The notes beneath the pieces were generated by a model. That model saw nothing but the letters and a program-made list of their open reading frames with translations, was not told the origin of the DNA and did no database searches. From JANWKQ01 sp964624635 (GTDB taxonomy: Bacteria > Bacteroidota > Bacteroidia > CAIKAF01), in NCBI GenBank assembly GCA_964624635.1, contig CAZUXM010000006.1:1-64000 (forward strand): 64,000 nucleotides of DNA, written 5' to 3'. Made by a program: the position numbers and the translations under genes. Positions 53,962 to 63,346 of the stretch are shown piece by piece. The number at the start of each line of letters is the position of its first letter. Position 1 is the first letter of the stretch.

Positions 53962-54987
53962 TTACTTGCCGGGAATAAGCCTGCCCAATACTCCTTCCCC
54001 CCCCACAAAAATAGTACTGCCCTTCTCTGCCTCATCAATAGTCCAGAAGCCTTGATGTGAGATGGATTCCCAATTATACCCTCCATCATTCGAAATGTCA
54101 ACCCCACTTTTACCTACTGATATCAATGTGTTTTTAGTAATGTACTCCACACAACTTCTATATCCATTAGGATGTTTATGGGTTTTATCAGGAATGTGCC
54201 AGGTAGCACCCCCATCACTGGTAACTGAGTAGTTTTTTTCTTTCATATCAGTAGCCGTAAAGTCTCCACCTACCGCTACACCGTTCTTATCATCAATAAA
54301 TACAATACTCATTACTCCTTTACTGCTCATTCCATGGGTCATATGTGTTTCATGGTGTTTCCAGCTTTTTCCATAGTCATGCGACACAAATACATGCGAC
54401 GCATTTCCCCCTGTTACAAACCAAACTGTTCCTTTTTTACCAACACAAATACCCGTACCGCTGGCAGCAAAGCCGGCTTCGTCTTTAGTAGCCTTAGGTA
54501 AATGTTCATGAGGGTGGTGGGTCCACGTATCTCCTCCGTCAGTAGTAATTAATATTTCAAAATGCCCATGAATTGGGTCTCCATAAGCGATTCCTTTGTT
54601 TTTATCCCAAAAGGCAAATCCATTTAAAAAGGTTTCATAATTAGTAGCAGTATATACTTCCTTCCAGGTTTTACCTCCATCAGTGGTTTTTAAAATTTGA
54701 GCAGGATCTTTTACACTCAATATAATGGCATTATTTTCATCCCATGCCTGCACATCCCTTATTTCAGCTCTGGCATCTAACACTTTAGTAAGGTTCCAGG
54801 TAAGACCTCCATCTGTGGTAACTCCTACGGTGCCATGGCTGCCAGTTACCCAACATACTTTATTATTTACGGCACACATCCCTCTAAAACTGCAATCATA
54901 CCCCGCAGTGTCAATTTCTACCTGGTATTGTTGAGCAGTAAGTATAGATTGGATTAGGGTCGTGATAATTACAAAAAGCTTCCTCAT
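53962..54987 (-). CDS. Secreted Ycf48/BNR-repeat beta-propeller protein
   Basis: 341 residues with a signal peptide (MRKLFVIITTLIQSILTAQQ). BNR/Asp-box repeats recur along the chain (VTTDGGLTWNLTKV, LKTTDGGKTWKEVY, ITTDGGDTWTHHP, VSHDYGKSWKHHE, VTSDGGATWHIP, ISNDGGYNWESIS), giving a seven-bladed propeller like Ycf48. Bacteroidota members are often labelled oxidoreductase, without support in the sequence. It stands alone, 125 bp upstream of the tRNA. Confidence 0.85.
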   Translation of the reverse strand: MRKLFVIITTLIQSILTAQQYQVEIDTAGYDCSFRGMCAVNNKVCWVTGSHGTVGVTTDGGLTWNLTKVLDARAEIRDVQAWDENNAIILSVKDPAQILKTTDGGKTWKEVYTATNYETFLNGFAFWDKNKGIAYGDPIHGHFEILITTDGGDTWTHHPHEHLPKATKDEAGFAASGTGICVGKKGTVWFVTGGNASHVFVSHDYGKSWKHHETHMTHGMSSKGVMSIVFIDDKNGVAVGGDFTATDMKEKNYSVTSDGGATWHIPDKTHKHPNGYRSCVEYITKNTLISVGKSGVDISNDGGYNWESISHQGFWTIDEAEKGSTIFVGGEGVLGRLIPGK

Positions 54988-55183
54988 TCTTTATCTCTAA
55001 TAGTGGCTACAAATGTATTTGCTAGATGCATTTTACCAAATTTTGTTTTTAAATACTTATCATTATTAAGCAAATATTAATGCCTGAGTGTGTTTGTAGA
55101 TAAAATTTGATTGATTTATCATGTTATTTTCCTTTTTATTCAACTACAATTGGCTAATTTTATGCCAAATACAAATCTAGCTT

Positions 55184-56339
55184 ATGAGAACCTATCCATT
55201 TATTATTGCTTCAGCTTTTTTGTTGATGGTTACTTCATGCGGTGGAAAAAAATCAAACATCCCCGTAAATGATGATAACAATACCAAAGCTCAGTTACAG
55301 GAAAAAGATATTTATAACATTGATGAAGTAAATAAGTTTATTTCAGCTGCGGATAAAGAAGTACAACAATCTGCAAAAAAAGAATTTTTAACCGGGGTGG
55401 ATCAGTACCGTAACCGTAATCAGGTAGATAGTGCCATTTCTACTTTCAAAAAATCTATTTGTATGTATNNNNNNNNNNGCAAAAACTTATTATGAATTAG
55501 GGAATGCATATATGGATAAAAAGGATTTTAAAACAGCGATTGAGTCATATAAAATATCAGAGAAATTATCATACGAACCTCTTTCGTTGGTATTGTATAA
55601 TCAGGGTTGTGCCTATTCGATGATGGAAGATGCTGATAACTCATTAAAATATGTTCAGTTGGCTATTGAAAACGGATATACCAACCTTGATCATATTATG
55701 AAAGATACTGATTTGGATTTTGTGAGAAAAGATGCTCGTTTTAATGAAACCGTTAAAACAGCAATGGCAGGTAATACTTCTAACAGCGGGGTAATGTTTA
55801 CCATGTATAAATCGCATTTTGATGAAGTGGCTTTACCTTATGCCATTACTGAAGAAAAAAGTCAGCAACTGGATTTTGATAAAACCATTTCATACGATTA
55901 TGATGCTTTTGTACCGGGGATGGTTAATTCGGAATTTAGCCGTGATGTGGGTGATGAATATTTTTATGTAGGGAAAGTTGCTGAGAATGAACAATACGTT
56001 GCTTTATTGTATTCTCAAGCAGGCATGTGGGCTGATAAACCTCCGGTACATGTGTACTTAGCTACTTACGAACCTACCAAAGGCAAGTTAATTGACTTTG
56101 AAAAAGTAGGTGGAATGGAATATTACTCTGATTCATTGAGAACAGCAGTGGTAAATAAAGACATGTCAGTTGAAGTAAAATATTTTATCCAGGAGTGGGA
56201 AAAAAATCCGGATGAATATGGTTACGAAGGAGATAATAAAAGAACCGGATTAAATCAGGTAGCTGCCCGTAATTTTAAGATTGACGCTAAAGGAAATATT
56301 AAAGAAACCCAGAAGTTGATGGGGTATAATAAGAAGTAG
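55184..56339 (+). CDS. TPR lipoprotein (contains an artificial-looking gap)
   Basis: About 382 residues without the gap. Lipoprotein signal MRTYPFIIASAFLLMVTSC (Cys19). Two or three TPR units follow (KKEFLTGVDQYRNRNQVDSAISTFKKSICMY; AKTYYELGNAYMDKKDFKTAIESYKISEKL; LYNQGCAYSMMEDADNSLKYVQLAIENGY), then a 200-residue C-terminal domain of unknown type (FVPGMVNSEFSRDVGDEYFYVGKVA). Ten N at 55469-55478 fall on a codon boundary, and joining the flanks directly keeps one frame (SICMYAKTYYELGNAY). It ends at a hairpin shared with recX. Confidence 0.82.
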
Positions 56340-56348
56340 GAGGACTTC

Positions 56349-56414
56349 AGTAGGCAGTAGACAGGGGGAGCAAAAACCGCCTCCTGCCTACCGCCAACTG
56401 CCTACTTTTTTTTT
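56349..56414 (+). terminator. Hairpin terminator between the TPR lipoprotein and recX
   Basis: AGTAGGCAGT (56349-56358) pairs with ACTGCCTACT (56397-56406), followed by a run of T. The right arm overlaps the recX 3' end, which is convergent. Confidence 0.7.
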
Positions 56415-56854
56415 AGTTCAGTAATCACGTCTTTTATCAAATCCATTTCGTATCCTTTGCTTCCCAAATACTGATACATGGAAGCCATTTTTTGTTTCTC
56501 CTCTTTTTTATGAATAGAATTCCATTTCCTTTCAGCCAGATGATGTAAATTGGATATGTATACCTCATCATCTACTTCTAAAAAATATTTTTGAACGAGA
56601 TTTTTATTGAGTTTTTTCATAGATAATTCAGCCATGATTTTTTTCTTTCCCCACTTTTTTAAATAAATCTTCGCATTGATGTACGCTTTAACGAACCTTT
56701 CTTCATCCAGATAATTTTCTTCTTTGAGTTGTGCAATGTTTTTTTCGTGCCGGTCAACAGGAATTTGAAGTTCATACATTTTTCGTACAACTTCATAGGT
56801 ACATCTTTCTCTATACAAACAAAACCGGGTGAGCTTATCGTAATCAGCATTCAT
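56402..56854 (-). CDS. recX: Regulatory protein RecX
   Basis: About 150 residues, helical three-repeat RecX fold that inhibits RecA filaments. Family features: FCLYRERCTYEVVRKMYELQIP (repeat 1), LKEENYLDEERFVKAYINAKIYLKKWGKKKIMAEL (repeat 2, the strongest signature) and MYQYLGSKGYEMDLIKDVITEL (repeat 3). The ATG at 56854 is preferred over a TTG at 56872, six codons earlier. recA is not in the window. Confidence 0.88.
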   Translation of the reverse strand: MNADYDKLTRFCLYRERCTYEVVRKMYELQIPVDRHEKNIAQLKEENYLDEERFVKAYINAKIYLKKWGKKKIMAELSMKKLNKNLVQKYFLEVDDEVYISNLHHLAERKWNSIHKKEEKQKMASMYQYLGSKGYEMDLIKDVITELKKK

Positions 56855-56911
56855 TGCTAAAAAAATTGTCAAATTCTATGATGACAATATAACGTAAAGT
56901 ATTTACAATTT

Positions 56912-57718
56912 TTATTTTAAAGGTGAATCCGCTTCTTTCGCAAGGAGATCAAATACTTTTTTATCTATCCACTTGGGGAAAAATTTATTCATGAAGGTCA
57001 TGAGTTTTCCCTGACGTGTAAGCACTAATGTACGTTTACGTTTTTCGATAGCCTTAATCAATGCTTCCGCTACTTCTTCAGGCTGCATCATTTTTTCTTC
57101 ATCACGAGGAGATTCGCCTTGAGCAGTCCCATCTTTTGATAATGCTGTATTACGGATATTACTGGCAGTAAACCCCGGGCAACATAACAATACGTGTACC
57201 CCCGTCTTTAGATTCTCTATACGAAGAGATTCTAAAAAACCATTCATGGCAAATTTAGAAGCTGAATAGCCCGAACGAGCAGGCAATCCTTTGATACCCG
57301 CAATAGATGAAATTCCAACGATAGTACCTTTTGATTTAAGCAAAGGTTTAATGGCATATTTGGTGCAATAAACGGTTCCCCAGAAATTGGTGTCCATTAC
57401 CTTACGAAGTACATCCAAATCAACATCTCTAAATAAAGCCCTCATTGATATTCCGGCATTATTGATAAGAATGTCAATAGCCCCAAAACGGTTCAATGTT
57501 TCATTGATGAGCCTTACACAATCATTTTCATTGCTAACATCGGCTTTTACCGAAAGTATATCCTGATGATAGGTTTTAAGTTCTTTTTCGCATTGGGATA
57601 AAGTTTCTTCATTACGACCCGAAATCACTACTCTGGCTCCACGTTTAGCAAAGGCTATGGCAATGGACTTACCTATACCACTGGTACCTCCGGTAACTAT
57701 CACTACTTTATCTTTCAT
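56912..57718 (-). CDS. Short-chain dehydrogenase/reductase
   Basis: 268-residue classical SDR. TGGTSGIGKSIAIAFAKRGARVVISGRN binds the cofactor (Arg suggests NADP), NNAGISM, IVGISSIAGIKGLPARSGYSASKFAMNGFLESLR carries the catalytic Ser, Tyr and Lys, and VLLCCPGFTASNIRNTAL follows. Divergent from the GNAT-like gene. The substrate is unknown. Confidence 0.9.
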   Translation of the reverse strand: MKDKVVIVTGGTSGIGKSIAIAFAKRGARVVISGRNEETLSQCEKELKTYHQDILSVKADVSNENDCVRLINETLNRFGAIDILINNAGISMRALFRDVDLDVLRKVMDTNFWGTVYCTKYAIKPLLKSKGTIVGISSIAGIKGLPARSGYSASKFAMNGFLESLRIENLKTGVHVLLCCPGFTASNIRNTALSKDGTAQGESPRDEEKMMQPEEVAEALIKAIEKRKRTLVLTRQGKLMTFMNKFFPKWIDKKVFDLLAKEADSPLK

Positions 57719-57778
57719 TTAATAGCAAAAATGCAAATAAATATCAATAATGTTAAATTTGTGAATCAATTACAATCT

Positions 57779-59017
57779 ATGGAGATTATAGAAGTAACCA
57801 ATCCGCAGCATATAAAAGCATTTCATAGGATTCCATTTTTAGTATATAAAGATTTTAAAAATTGGGTGCCTCATCTACAGCAGGATATAGAGAAAGTATT
57901 TGACCCTCAAAAAAATAAAGCATTTAGAGGAGGTGAAGCCAAACGTTGGATACTTAAAAACGATCAAGGAGAATATATTGGAAGAATTGCAGCTTTTGTA
58001 GATCCTAAATATTATAAATCATTTAAACAACCTACCGGAGGTTTAGGTTTTTTTGAATGTATCAACAATAGAGAGGCTGCTTTTTTATTATTAGGTACTG
58101 CCAAAAAATATTTGCTCACCAAAGGAATGAAAGCAGTTGATGGACCCATCAATTTTGGTGAAAAAAATGAATATTGGGGTTTATTGGTTCAAAATTTTGA
58201 ATACCCTTCTACTTACCAAATGAATTTTAATCCTCCGTATTATCAAAATTTTTTCGAGGATTTTGGATTTAAAGTATATTATGAGCAGTATGTTTTCTGG
58301 AGAGATTTGGAAAGAGATGCTGAAGATGTATTTCAACGTAAGGCAAATATTTTATGGGATGATCCAAAGTTTAAAGTAACCAATGTTAAAGGATATTCAG
58401 ACCACCAGTTAGCAGAGTTTTTCCTGGGAGTATACAACGAAGCCTGGGGTAAACACGAAGGGTTTAAAACCATGAAATATGATCAGGCTTTAAAAATTAT
58501 GAAAGCCATAAAACCTGTAAAAGATGTTCGCATCACTCTTTTTGCATTTTATGATAATAAGCCTATTGCATTTTATATCAATCTACCTGAATTAAATCAA
58601 ATTTTTAAACACGTAAACGGGAATTTTAATTTATGGGGTAAGCTTAAATTTTTATACTATAAAAAATTTAAAGGGAGTACCACTATGTATGGAGTAGTGT
58701 TTGGAGTGATTCCGGAGTTTCAAGGGAAAGGAGTGGAGGCTGCCATGATTAAATTTGCAGGACAACATATTCGTAAAAAAACACAGTACGTAGATACCAT
58801 CCTTACCTGGATTGGTGATTTTAATGTAAAAATGCTCAAAGTGTGTAAAAATCTCAATGCATCTTTATTGAGAAAATTATATACCTATCGCTTAATCATG
58901 GATGAGGATATTCCTTTTGAAAGGGCACCTTTTATTAGTGGATCAAAAAAAGATGTAGATGATATCATCAATAGTTTGGAACCCCTGGATGAGAATATGA
59001 AAAGATATGGGAAATAA
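57779..59017 (+). CDS. GNAT-like acyltransferase family protein, unknown substrate
   Basis: 412 residues from the ATG at 57779 (start MEIIEVTNPQHIKAFHRIPF; a further ATG at 57731 would add 16 unconserved-looking residues). It has a duplicated N-acetyltransferase-like layout: GEAKRWILKNDQGEYIGRIAAFVDPKYY in the first half, YGVVFGVIPEFQGKGVEAAMIKFAGQHI in the second, the latter matching the acetyl-CoA loop. The family is widespread and uncharacterised. Followed by a glycosyltransferase gene after 9 bp, likely cotranscribed. Confidence 0.75.
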   Translation: MEIIEVTNPQHIKAFHRIPFLVYKDFKNWVPHLQQDIEKVFDPQKNKAFRGGEAKRWILKNDQGEYIGRIAAFVDPKYYKSFKQPTGGLGFFECINNREAAFLLLGTAKKYLLTKGMKAVDGPINFGEKNEYWGLLVQNFEYPSTYQMNFNPPYYQNFFEDFGFKVYYEQYVFWRDLERDAEDVFQRKANILWDDPKFKVTNVKGYSDHQLAEFFLGVYNEAWGKHEGFKTMKYDQALKIMKAIKPVKDVRITLFAFYDNKPIAFYINLPELNQIFKHVNGNFNLWGKLKFLYYKKFKGSTTMYGVVFGVIPEFQGKGVEAAMIKFAGQHIRKKTQYVDTILTWIGDFNVKMLKVCKNLNASLLRKLYTYRLIMDEDIPFERAPFISGSKKDVDDIINSLEPLDENMKRYGK

Positions 59018-59026
59018 ATTCTATTC

Positions 59027-60100
59027 ATGAAAACAAAAAAAGTATTGTTCATTATGCCTTATCCTGCAGGTATTGCACCTAGCCAGCGATTCAGATATGA
59101 ACAATACTTAAATGTATTGCAACAAAACGGTTTTGAGATAGATCAACGTTCCTTTTGGTCAGAAAAAACGTTTAGTATTTTATATTCTAAAGGTAAGTTT
59201 ATTCAAAAAACATTGGGATTATTATGGGCTATATTTAAACGTTATTTACTCCTATTTAAAATCTCCTCCTATGATTTTATATTCTTGCATCGTGAACTGA
59301 GTCCGGTTGGGTTTCCGTTTATGGTATGGATTATTGCCAAAGTTTTTAGAAAAAAAATCATCTTTGATTTTGATGATGCTATTTGGATTCCGAATGTAAG
59401 TAAAAGTAACAGGTTGTTTTCGTTATTTAAAGTGTATAGCAATACCAGAAGAATCATCAGACTGAGTTATAAAGTTTCATGTGGGAATGATTATTTATGT
59501 GAATATGCATTACAGTTCAATAAAAATGTGGTGTATAATCCCACTACCATTGATACAGTTCACCTTCACAACAAACAAAGAGTATTAAATAAAGAGAAAT
59601 TTATTATTGGGTGGACGGGGTCTCATTCAACCATGCAGTATATTAACGAAGTGGTTCCGGTAATAAAAAAATTAGAAAAAGAGTTTCCTATTGAGTTCCA
59701 TGTGATTTCAGACGCTTCACCGGATATTGATTTAGCTTGTTTAAAGTTTAAAAAGTGGAATAAAAATTCGGAAGTGGATGATTTATTGTCATTTTCGGTA
59801 GGGATTATGCCTTTAAAACACGATCAATGGGCGGAAGGGAAATGCGGATTTAAAGCATTACAGTACATGTCATTAGGCATTCCGGCTTTAGTATCTCCCG
59901 TTGGGGTAAATACAACCATGGTTGACCACGATGTAAATGGTTTTTATTGTAGAAACGAAGAAGAATGGGAATTGTATTTACGTAAACTAATTACTAATAA
60001 AGACCTTTTAGAAAAAATTAGCTCCAGAACCCGTACTAAGGTGGAAGAAAAATATAGTGTACAATCAAATACAGAAAATTTTCTCCAATTATTCTCCTGA
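59027..60100 (+). CDS. Glycosyltransferase (GT4-like), surface polysaccharide
   Basis: 357-residue GT-B enzyme. N-terminal domain MKTKKVLFIMPYPAGIAPSQRFRYEQYLN, acceptor region KIIFDFDDAIWIPN, and a C-terminal donor domain with FIIGWTGSHSTMQYI, GIMPLKHDQWAEGKCGFKALQYMSLGIPALVSPVG (the family E-rich donor motif) and NGFYCRNEEEWELYL. Its 3' end overlaps the convergent glycosyltransferase gene by 12 bases. Confidence 0.87.
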   Translation: MKTKKVLFIMPYPAGIAPSQRFRYEQYLNVLQQNGFEIDQRSFWSEKTFSILYSKGKFIQKTLGLLWAIFKRYLLLFKISSYDFIFLHRELSPVGFPFMVWIIAKVFRKKIIFDFDDAIWIPNVSKSNRLFSLFKVYSNTRRIIRLSYKVSCGNDYLCEYALQFNKNVVYNPTTIDTVHLHNKQRVLNKEKFIIGWTGSHSTMQYINEVVPVIKKLEKEFPIEFHVISDASPDIDLACLKFKKWNKNSEVDDLLSFSVGIMPLKHDQWAEGKCGFKALQYMSLGIPALVSPVGVNTTMVDHDVNGFYCRNEEEWELYLRKLITNKDLLEKISSRTRTKVEEKYSVQSNTENFLQLFS

Positions 60101-61312
60101 CACTTTTTTATAAATTCCGGCATATTTTTCAATAGCTGATTCTAATGAGTATATTTTTCTACCTGATTCTCTGATTGTATTTTTATCAAGCAATAATAAT
60201 TCCGGAATTTTACGAGTTGCTTCATCATAAGCGGCATCATTAAATTCATGAATAGAAAATCCCGATTGAGTAGATGACACTATTCTATCCATATCACCAA
60301 CACCGGTATTGGTAATCAAAGGTTTCCCCATGCTCATAATCTCTCCGTGTTTAGTAGGAGAGGAGGCTAATTTTGAAAAACAGGCTTTGATAAAAAACAA
60401 CGGAATATCTGTAGCTGCTATGTAATAAGGCATCTCATTTCGACTGCAACTCGTTATAAAAATAGATTCTTTACTTATATTTTTTTTGATGAGTAATTTG
60501 CCAAATTCTTCCTCAGTTTTATCATTACTTACTATTAGGAATTTAGCATCCGGATATTTTTTTTGAATAGATTTAAATTGATCCAACATTTCACTCATCA
60601 TATACCAGGTGCCTATAGAACCATAATATCCTACTACCATGTTGGAATTGATGCCGGTTTTTATTTGTTTGAGTTTTTCACTGTCAAGTTGATTGTTATC
60701 AAACAAGTCCATATCAACACTGCATGGAATAACTGTGATTTTATTATGATATTTAAGTACGGGCCATTGTTCCATTACTTCTTTTCCTGCTTCGGTTAAC
60801 GATACAATGGCATCAGAAAACTGTGCGTAGGCTTTTTCTTTGGATTTGAAATAATGGTATATACAATAAAAAACAGGGTTTGATAAGTTCCAAACATTTC
60901 CATCTACTCTTTCATCAGCAAAAAATCCCCTCATATCAAATACAAACTTTACCCCGTATTTTCTTTTTAGCTCAAGCCCAATAATAGATGAAATATGACT
61001 TCGGCAGTGTACTATGGTGAATGGCGTTTTTTTATGGAGTTGAAGTGCCAGTTTTCTAATACTCCTGATATCTCTGATGGTAGAAACTACCGGAGGGGTT
61101 TTATGATATTGAAGAGGTTGCCAGTTAATTCCATTTTCAATACAAATGTTTTCAATCAGCTTTTTCCCGTTTTCATATTTTTCAGGCTTTTCACAACTAA
61201 TCACAGTAAACGAGTAACCCAATTTACTTAACCCTACTATATAAGGCAAAATCTGAGACTGACCCAAAGGGTCAGTAAGCCCGTCGTAGCTTATATAAAG
61301 TACATTTTTCAA
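60089..61312 (-). CDS. Glycosyltransferase family 4 protein
   Basis: 407-residue GT-B enzyme starting MKNVLYISYDGLTDPLGQSQILPYIVGLSKLGYSFTVIS. IVHCRSHISSIIGLELKRKYGVKFVFDMRGFFADE lies in the N-terminal domain. The C-terminal donor domain has VVGYYGSIGTWY, FLIVSNDKTEEEF and the segment SSPTKHGEIMSMGKPLITNTGVGD. Likely part of surface glycan assembly. Convergent overlap of 12 bases with the neighbouring glycosyltransferase. Confidence 0.88.
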   Translation of the reverse strand: MKNVLYISYDGLTDPLGQSQILPYIVGLSKLGYSFTVISCEKPEKYENGKKLIENICIENGINWQPLQYHKTPPVVSTIRDIRSIRKLALQLHKKTPFTIVHCRSHISSIIGLELKRKYGVKFVFDMRGFFADERVDGNVWNLSNPVFYCIYHYFKSKEKAYAQFSDAIVSLTEAGKEVMEQWPVLKYHNKITVIPCSVDMDLFDNNQLDSEKLKQIKTGINSNMVVGYYGSIGTWYMMSEMLDQFKSIQKKYPDAKFLIVSNDKTEEEFGKLLIKKNISKESIFITSCSRNEMPYYIAATDIPLFFIKACFSKLASSPTKHGEIMSMGKPLITNTGVGDMDRIVSSTQSGFSIHEFNDAAYDEATRKIPELLLLDKNTIRESGRKIYSLESAIEKYAGIYKKVSGE

Positions 61313-61377
61313 GATTTTATTGATAAATTACTATAAATCAATGAGTATTTAGTTCAATAATAATGTGAATATACTTA

Positions 61378-61385
61378 TATATTTG
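61378..61385 (+). promoter_or_regulatory. Candidate -7 element (TATATTTG) for gcvT
   Basis: Exact match to TAnnTTTG, 20 bases before the gcvT ATG. No strong -33 TTTG is visible in the expected range. Confidence 0.4.
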
Positions 61386-61405
61386 TCCTTTAAACCTCAT
61401 TTGTA

Positions 61406-62494
61406 ATGAAAAACACAGCACTTACGGCCAAGCATATTGAATTAGGAGCCAAAATGGTAGAGTTTGCAGGGTATAACATGCCTATCCAATATTCAAATCT
61501 TATACAGGAACACGAAAATGTAAGAACCAGAGTGGGGATGTTTGATGTATCACACATGGGTGAATTTTTGGTCGAAGGCAAAGGGTCGTTAGAATTATTA
61601 CAATATGTAACTTCTAATGATGTTTCAAAACTAGAACCCGGTAAAGTGCAATATTCATGTTTACCGAATGAGCTTGGAGGTATTGTGGATGACTTATTGG
61701 TATATATGATGGATACTGATAAATATATGTTGGTGGTGAATGCCTCTAATATTGAAAAAGACTGGAATTGGATTAGTAAATGGAATGAAAAATTTGGTGC
61801 AGAAATGAAAAATGCGTCAGAGTTTATGTCATTGCTTGCGGTTCAGGGTCCAAAAGCGATTACAGCATTACAAAAACTTACGGATGTAGATTTAAACACA
61901 ATTCCGTACTATAACTTTAAAATAGGAAAGTTTGCCGGTGTAGATAATGTCATCATTTCTAATACAGGTTATACAGGGGCCGGTGGTTTCGAGATTTATA
62001 TGAAAAATGAAGATGCACTTCAATTATGGAATGCTATCATTGAGGCCGGTACTGAATTTGGAATATTACCTATTGGTTTAGGTGCTCGTGATACCTTGCG
62101 TTTAGAAATGGCTTTTTGTTTATATGGAAATGATATCAATGATACAACTTCACCTATAGCAGCAGGTTTAGGTTGGATTACTAAATTCTCAAAAGACTTT
62201 ATCAATAAACAAAGTTTATTGGAACATAAAGAAAATGGGACTCCCCGAAAATTAGCAGGTTTTGAAATGGTGGATAAAGGTATTCCACGACATGACTATC
62301 TTATTAAAGATGCTTCAGGAAAAGAGATTGGAGTGGTTACTTCAGGTACTCAAAGCCCTTCATTAAGTAAAGCAATTGGGATGGGATATGTTGATACGGA
62401 AGTATTAAAACAAGGTTCCCCGATTTTTATTGAAGTAAGAGGAAAATTACTGGAAGCGAAAATTGTAAAAACGCCTTTTTATACTAACAACTAA
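61406..62494 (+). CDS. gcvT: Glycine cleavage system T protein (aminomethyltransferase)
   Basis: Transfers the aminomethyl group from lipoyl-H protein to tetrahydrofolate. 362 residues with the folate-binding pattern: HIELGAKMVEFAGYNMPIQYSNLIQEHENVRTRVGMFDVSHMGEF, YVTSNDVSKLEPGKVQYSCL, LAVQGPKAI, ISNTGYTGAGGFEIYM, GLGARDTLRLEMAFCLYGNDI and VTSGTQSPSLSKAIGMGYV. Followed by the comB-like gene after 10 bp; gcvH and gcvP are elsewhere. Confidence 0.97.
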   Translation: MKNTALTAKHIELGAKMVEFAGYNMPIQYSNLIQEHENVRTRVGMFDVSHMGEFLVEGKGSLELLQYVTSNDVSKLEPGKVQYSCLPNELGGIVDDLLVYMMDTDKYMLVVNASNIEKDWNWISKWNEKFGAEMKNASEFMSLLAVQGPKAITALQKLTDVDLNTIPYYNFKIGKFAGVDNVIISNTGYTGAGGFEIYMKNEDALQLWNAIIEAGTEFGILPIGLGARDTLRLEMAFCLYGNDINDTTSPIAAGLGWITKFSKDFINKQSLLEHKENGTPRKLAGFEMVDKGIPRHDYLIKDASGKEIGVVTSGTQSPSLSKAIGMGYVDTEVLKQGSPIFIEVRGKLLEAKIVKTPFYTNN

Positions 62495-62504
62495 TTCAAT
62501 CACC

Positions 62505-63251
62505 TTGGCTAAAAAACCTGTAGTTAGAGTTTGTATTTCTCCTGCCTTATACGAATTATATCGTCAGGCGGAAGGAATTACTGTAGTGGTAGATATTTTT
62601 AGAGCCACTTCTGCTATTTGTACTGCTTTACAAAATGGAATCACAGAAGTAATTCCTGTAGCATCTATTCATGATGCTAAAAGATATGAAGATGACGATG
62701 ATATGATCATTGCTGCTGAAAGAGGTGGAGAAGTGGTAGATGGTTTTAAATATGGAAATTCACCCTTGTCATATATCAATAATAAAGAGGTGGTGGGTAA
62801 AACTTTAGTGCTTACTACTACCAATGGAACCCAAGCCATTGATGCTGCAAAAAATGATGGAGAGTTAGTGATTGGAGCATTTTCAAATATTAAAGTACTT
62901 TCTGATTGGTTGGTGAACGAAGGACAGGATGTAATGATTCTATGTGCCGGTTGGAAAAATAGAATGAATTTAGAGGATAGTTTATTTGCCGGAGCTTTAG
63001 TTGATATTTTATTAAATGCCGGATTTGAATATGACATCGACAGCGATGCTGCTATTACTGCTAAAACTTTATATGATGCTTCCGGTGGTGATATGCTACG
63101 TTTCCTTGAGAACTCATCTCATCGTAACCGTTTAAAAAACCTTCATCTTGAAAAAGACATTGAATATTGTCTTGAATTAAATACGTGTAATGTTGTTCCG
63201 AAACTTATAGGTAATTCATTAAAAAATGTGCTGAAACAAACCGCCAGATAG
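62505..63251 (+). CDS. comB: 2-phosphosulfolactate phosphatase (ComB) family
   Basis: 248 residues, TTG start. ComB features: ITVVVDIFRATSAICTAL (N-terminal Asp), MIIAAERGGEVVDGFKYGNSP (signature), TLVLTTTNGTQAI, ILCAGWKNRMNLEDSLFAGALVDIL and AKTLYDASGGDMLRFLENSSHRNRL. In archaea this Mg-dependent phosphatase acts in coenzyme M synthesis. Bacterial homologues make sulfolactate; in sphingolipid-type bacteria a link to sulfonate metabolism is possible but is inference. Cotranscribed with gcvT. Confidence 0.88.
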   Translation: MAKKPVVRVCISPALYELYRQAEGITVVVDIFRATSAICTALQNGITEVIPVASIHDAKRYEDDDDMIIAAERGGEVVDGFKYGNSPLSYINNKEVVGKTLVLTTTNGTQAIDAAKNDGELVIGAFSNIKVLSDWLVNEGQDVMILCAGWKNRMNLEDSLFAGALVDILLNAGFEYDIDSDAAITAKTLYDASGGDMLRFLENSSHRNRLKNLHLEKDIEYCLELNTCNVVPKLIGNSLKNVLKQTAR

Positions 63252-63262
63252 TTTTATGTTTA

Positions 63263-63330
63263 AAATTAGAAATTCAAAATTCAAAGTTTGACTTTATTGA
63301 ATCCAACTTTGAATTTTGAACTTCTAATTT
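63263..63330. terminator. Long AT-rich hairpin between comB and the DUF4476 gene
   Basis: Arms at 63263-63288 and 63305-63330 are 26 bases with one mismatch, separated by 16 bases. It lies between convergent genes and T-rich stretches follow each arm, so it probably terminates both. Confidence 0.65.
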
Positions 63331-63346
63331 CTAATTTTGAATTTAA

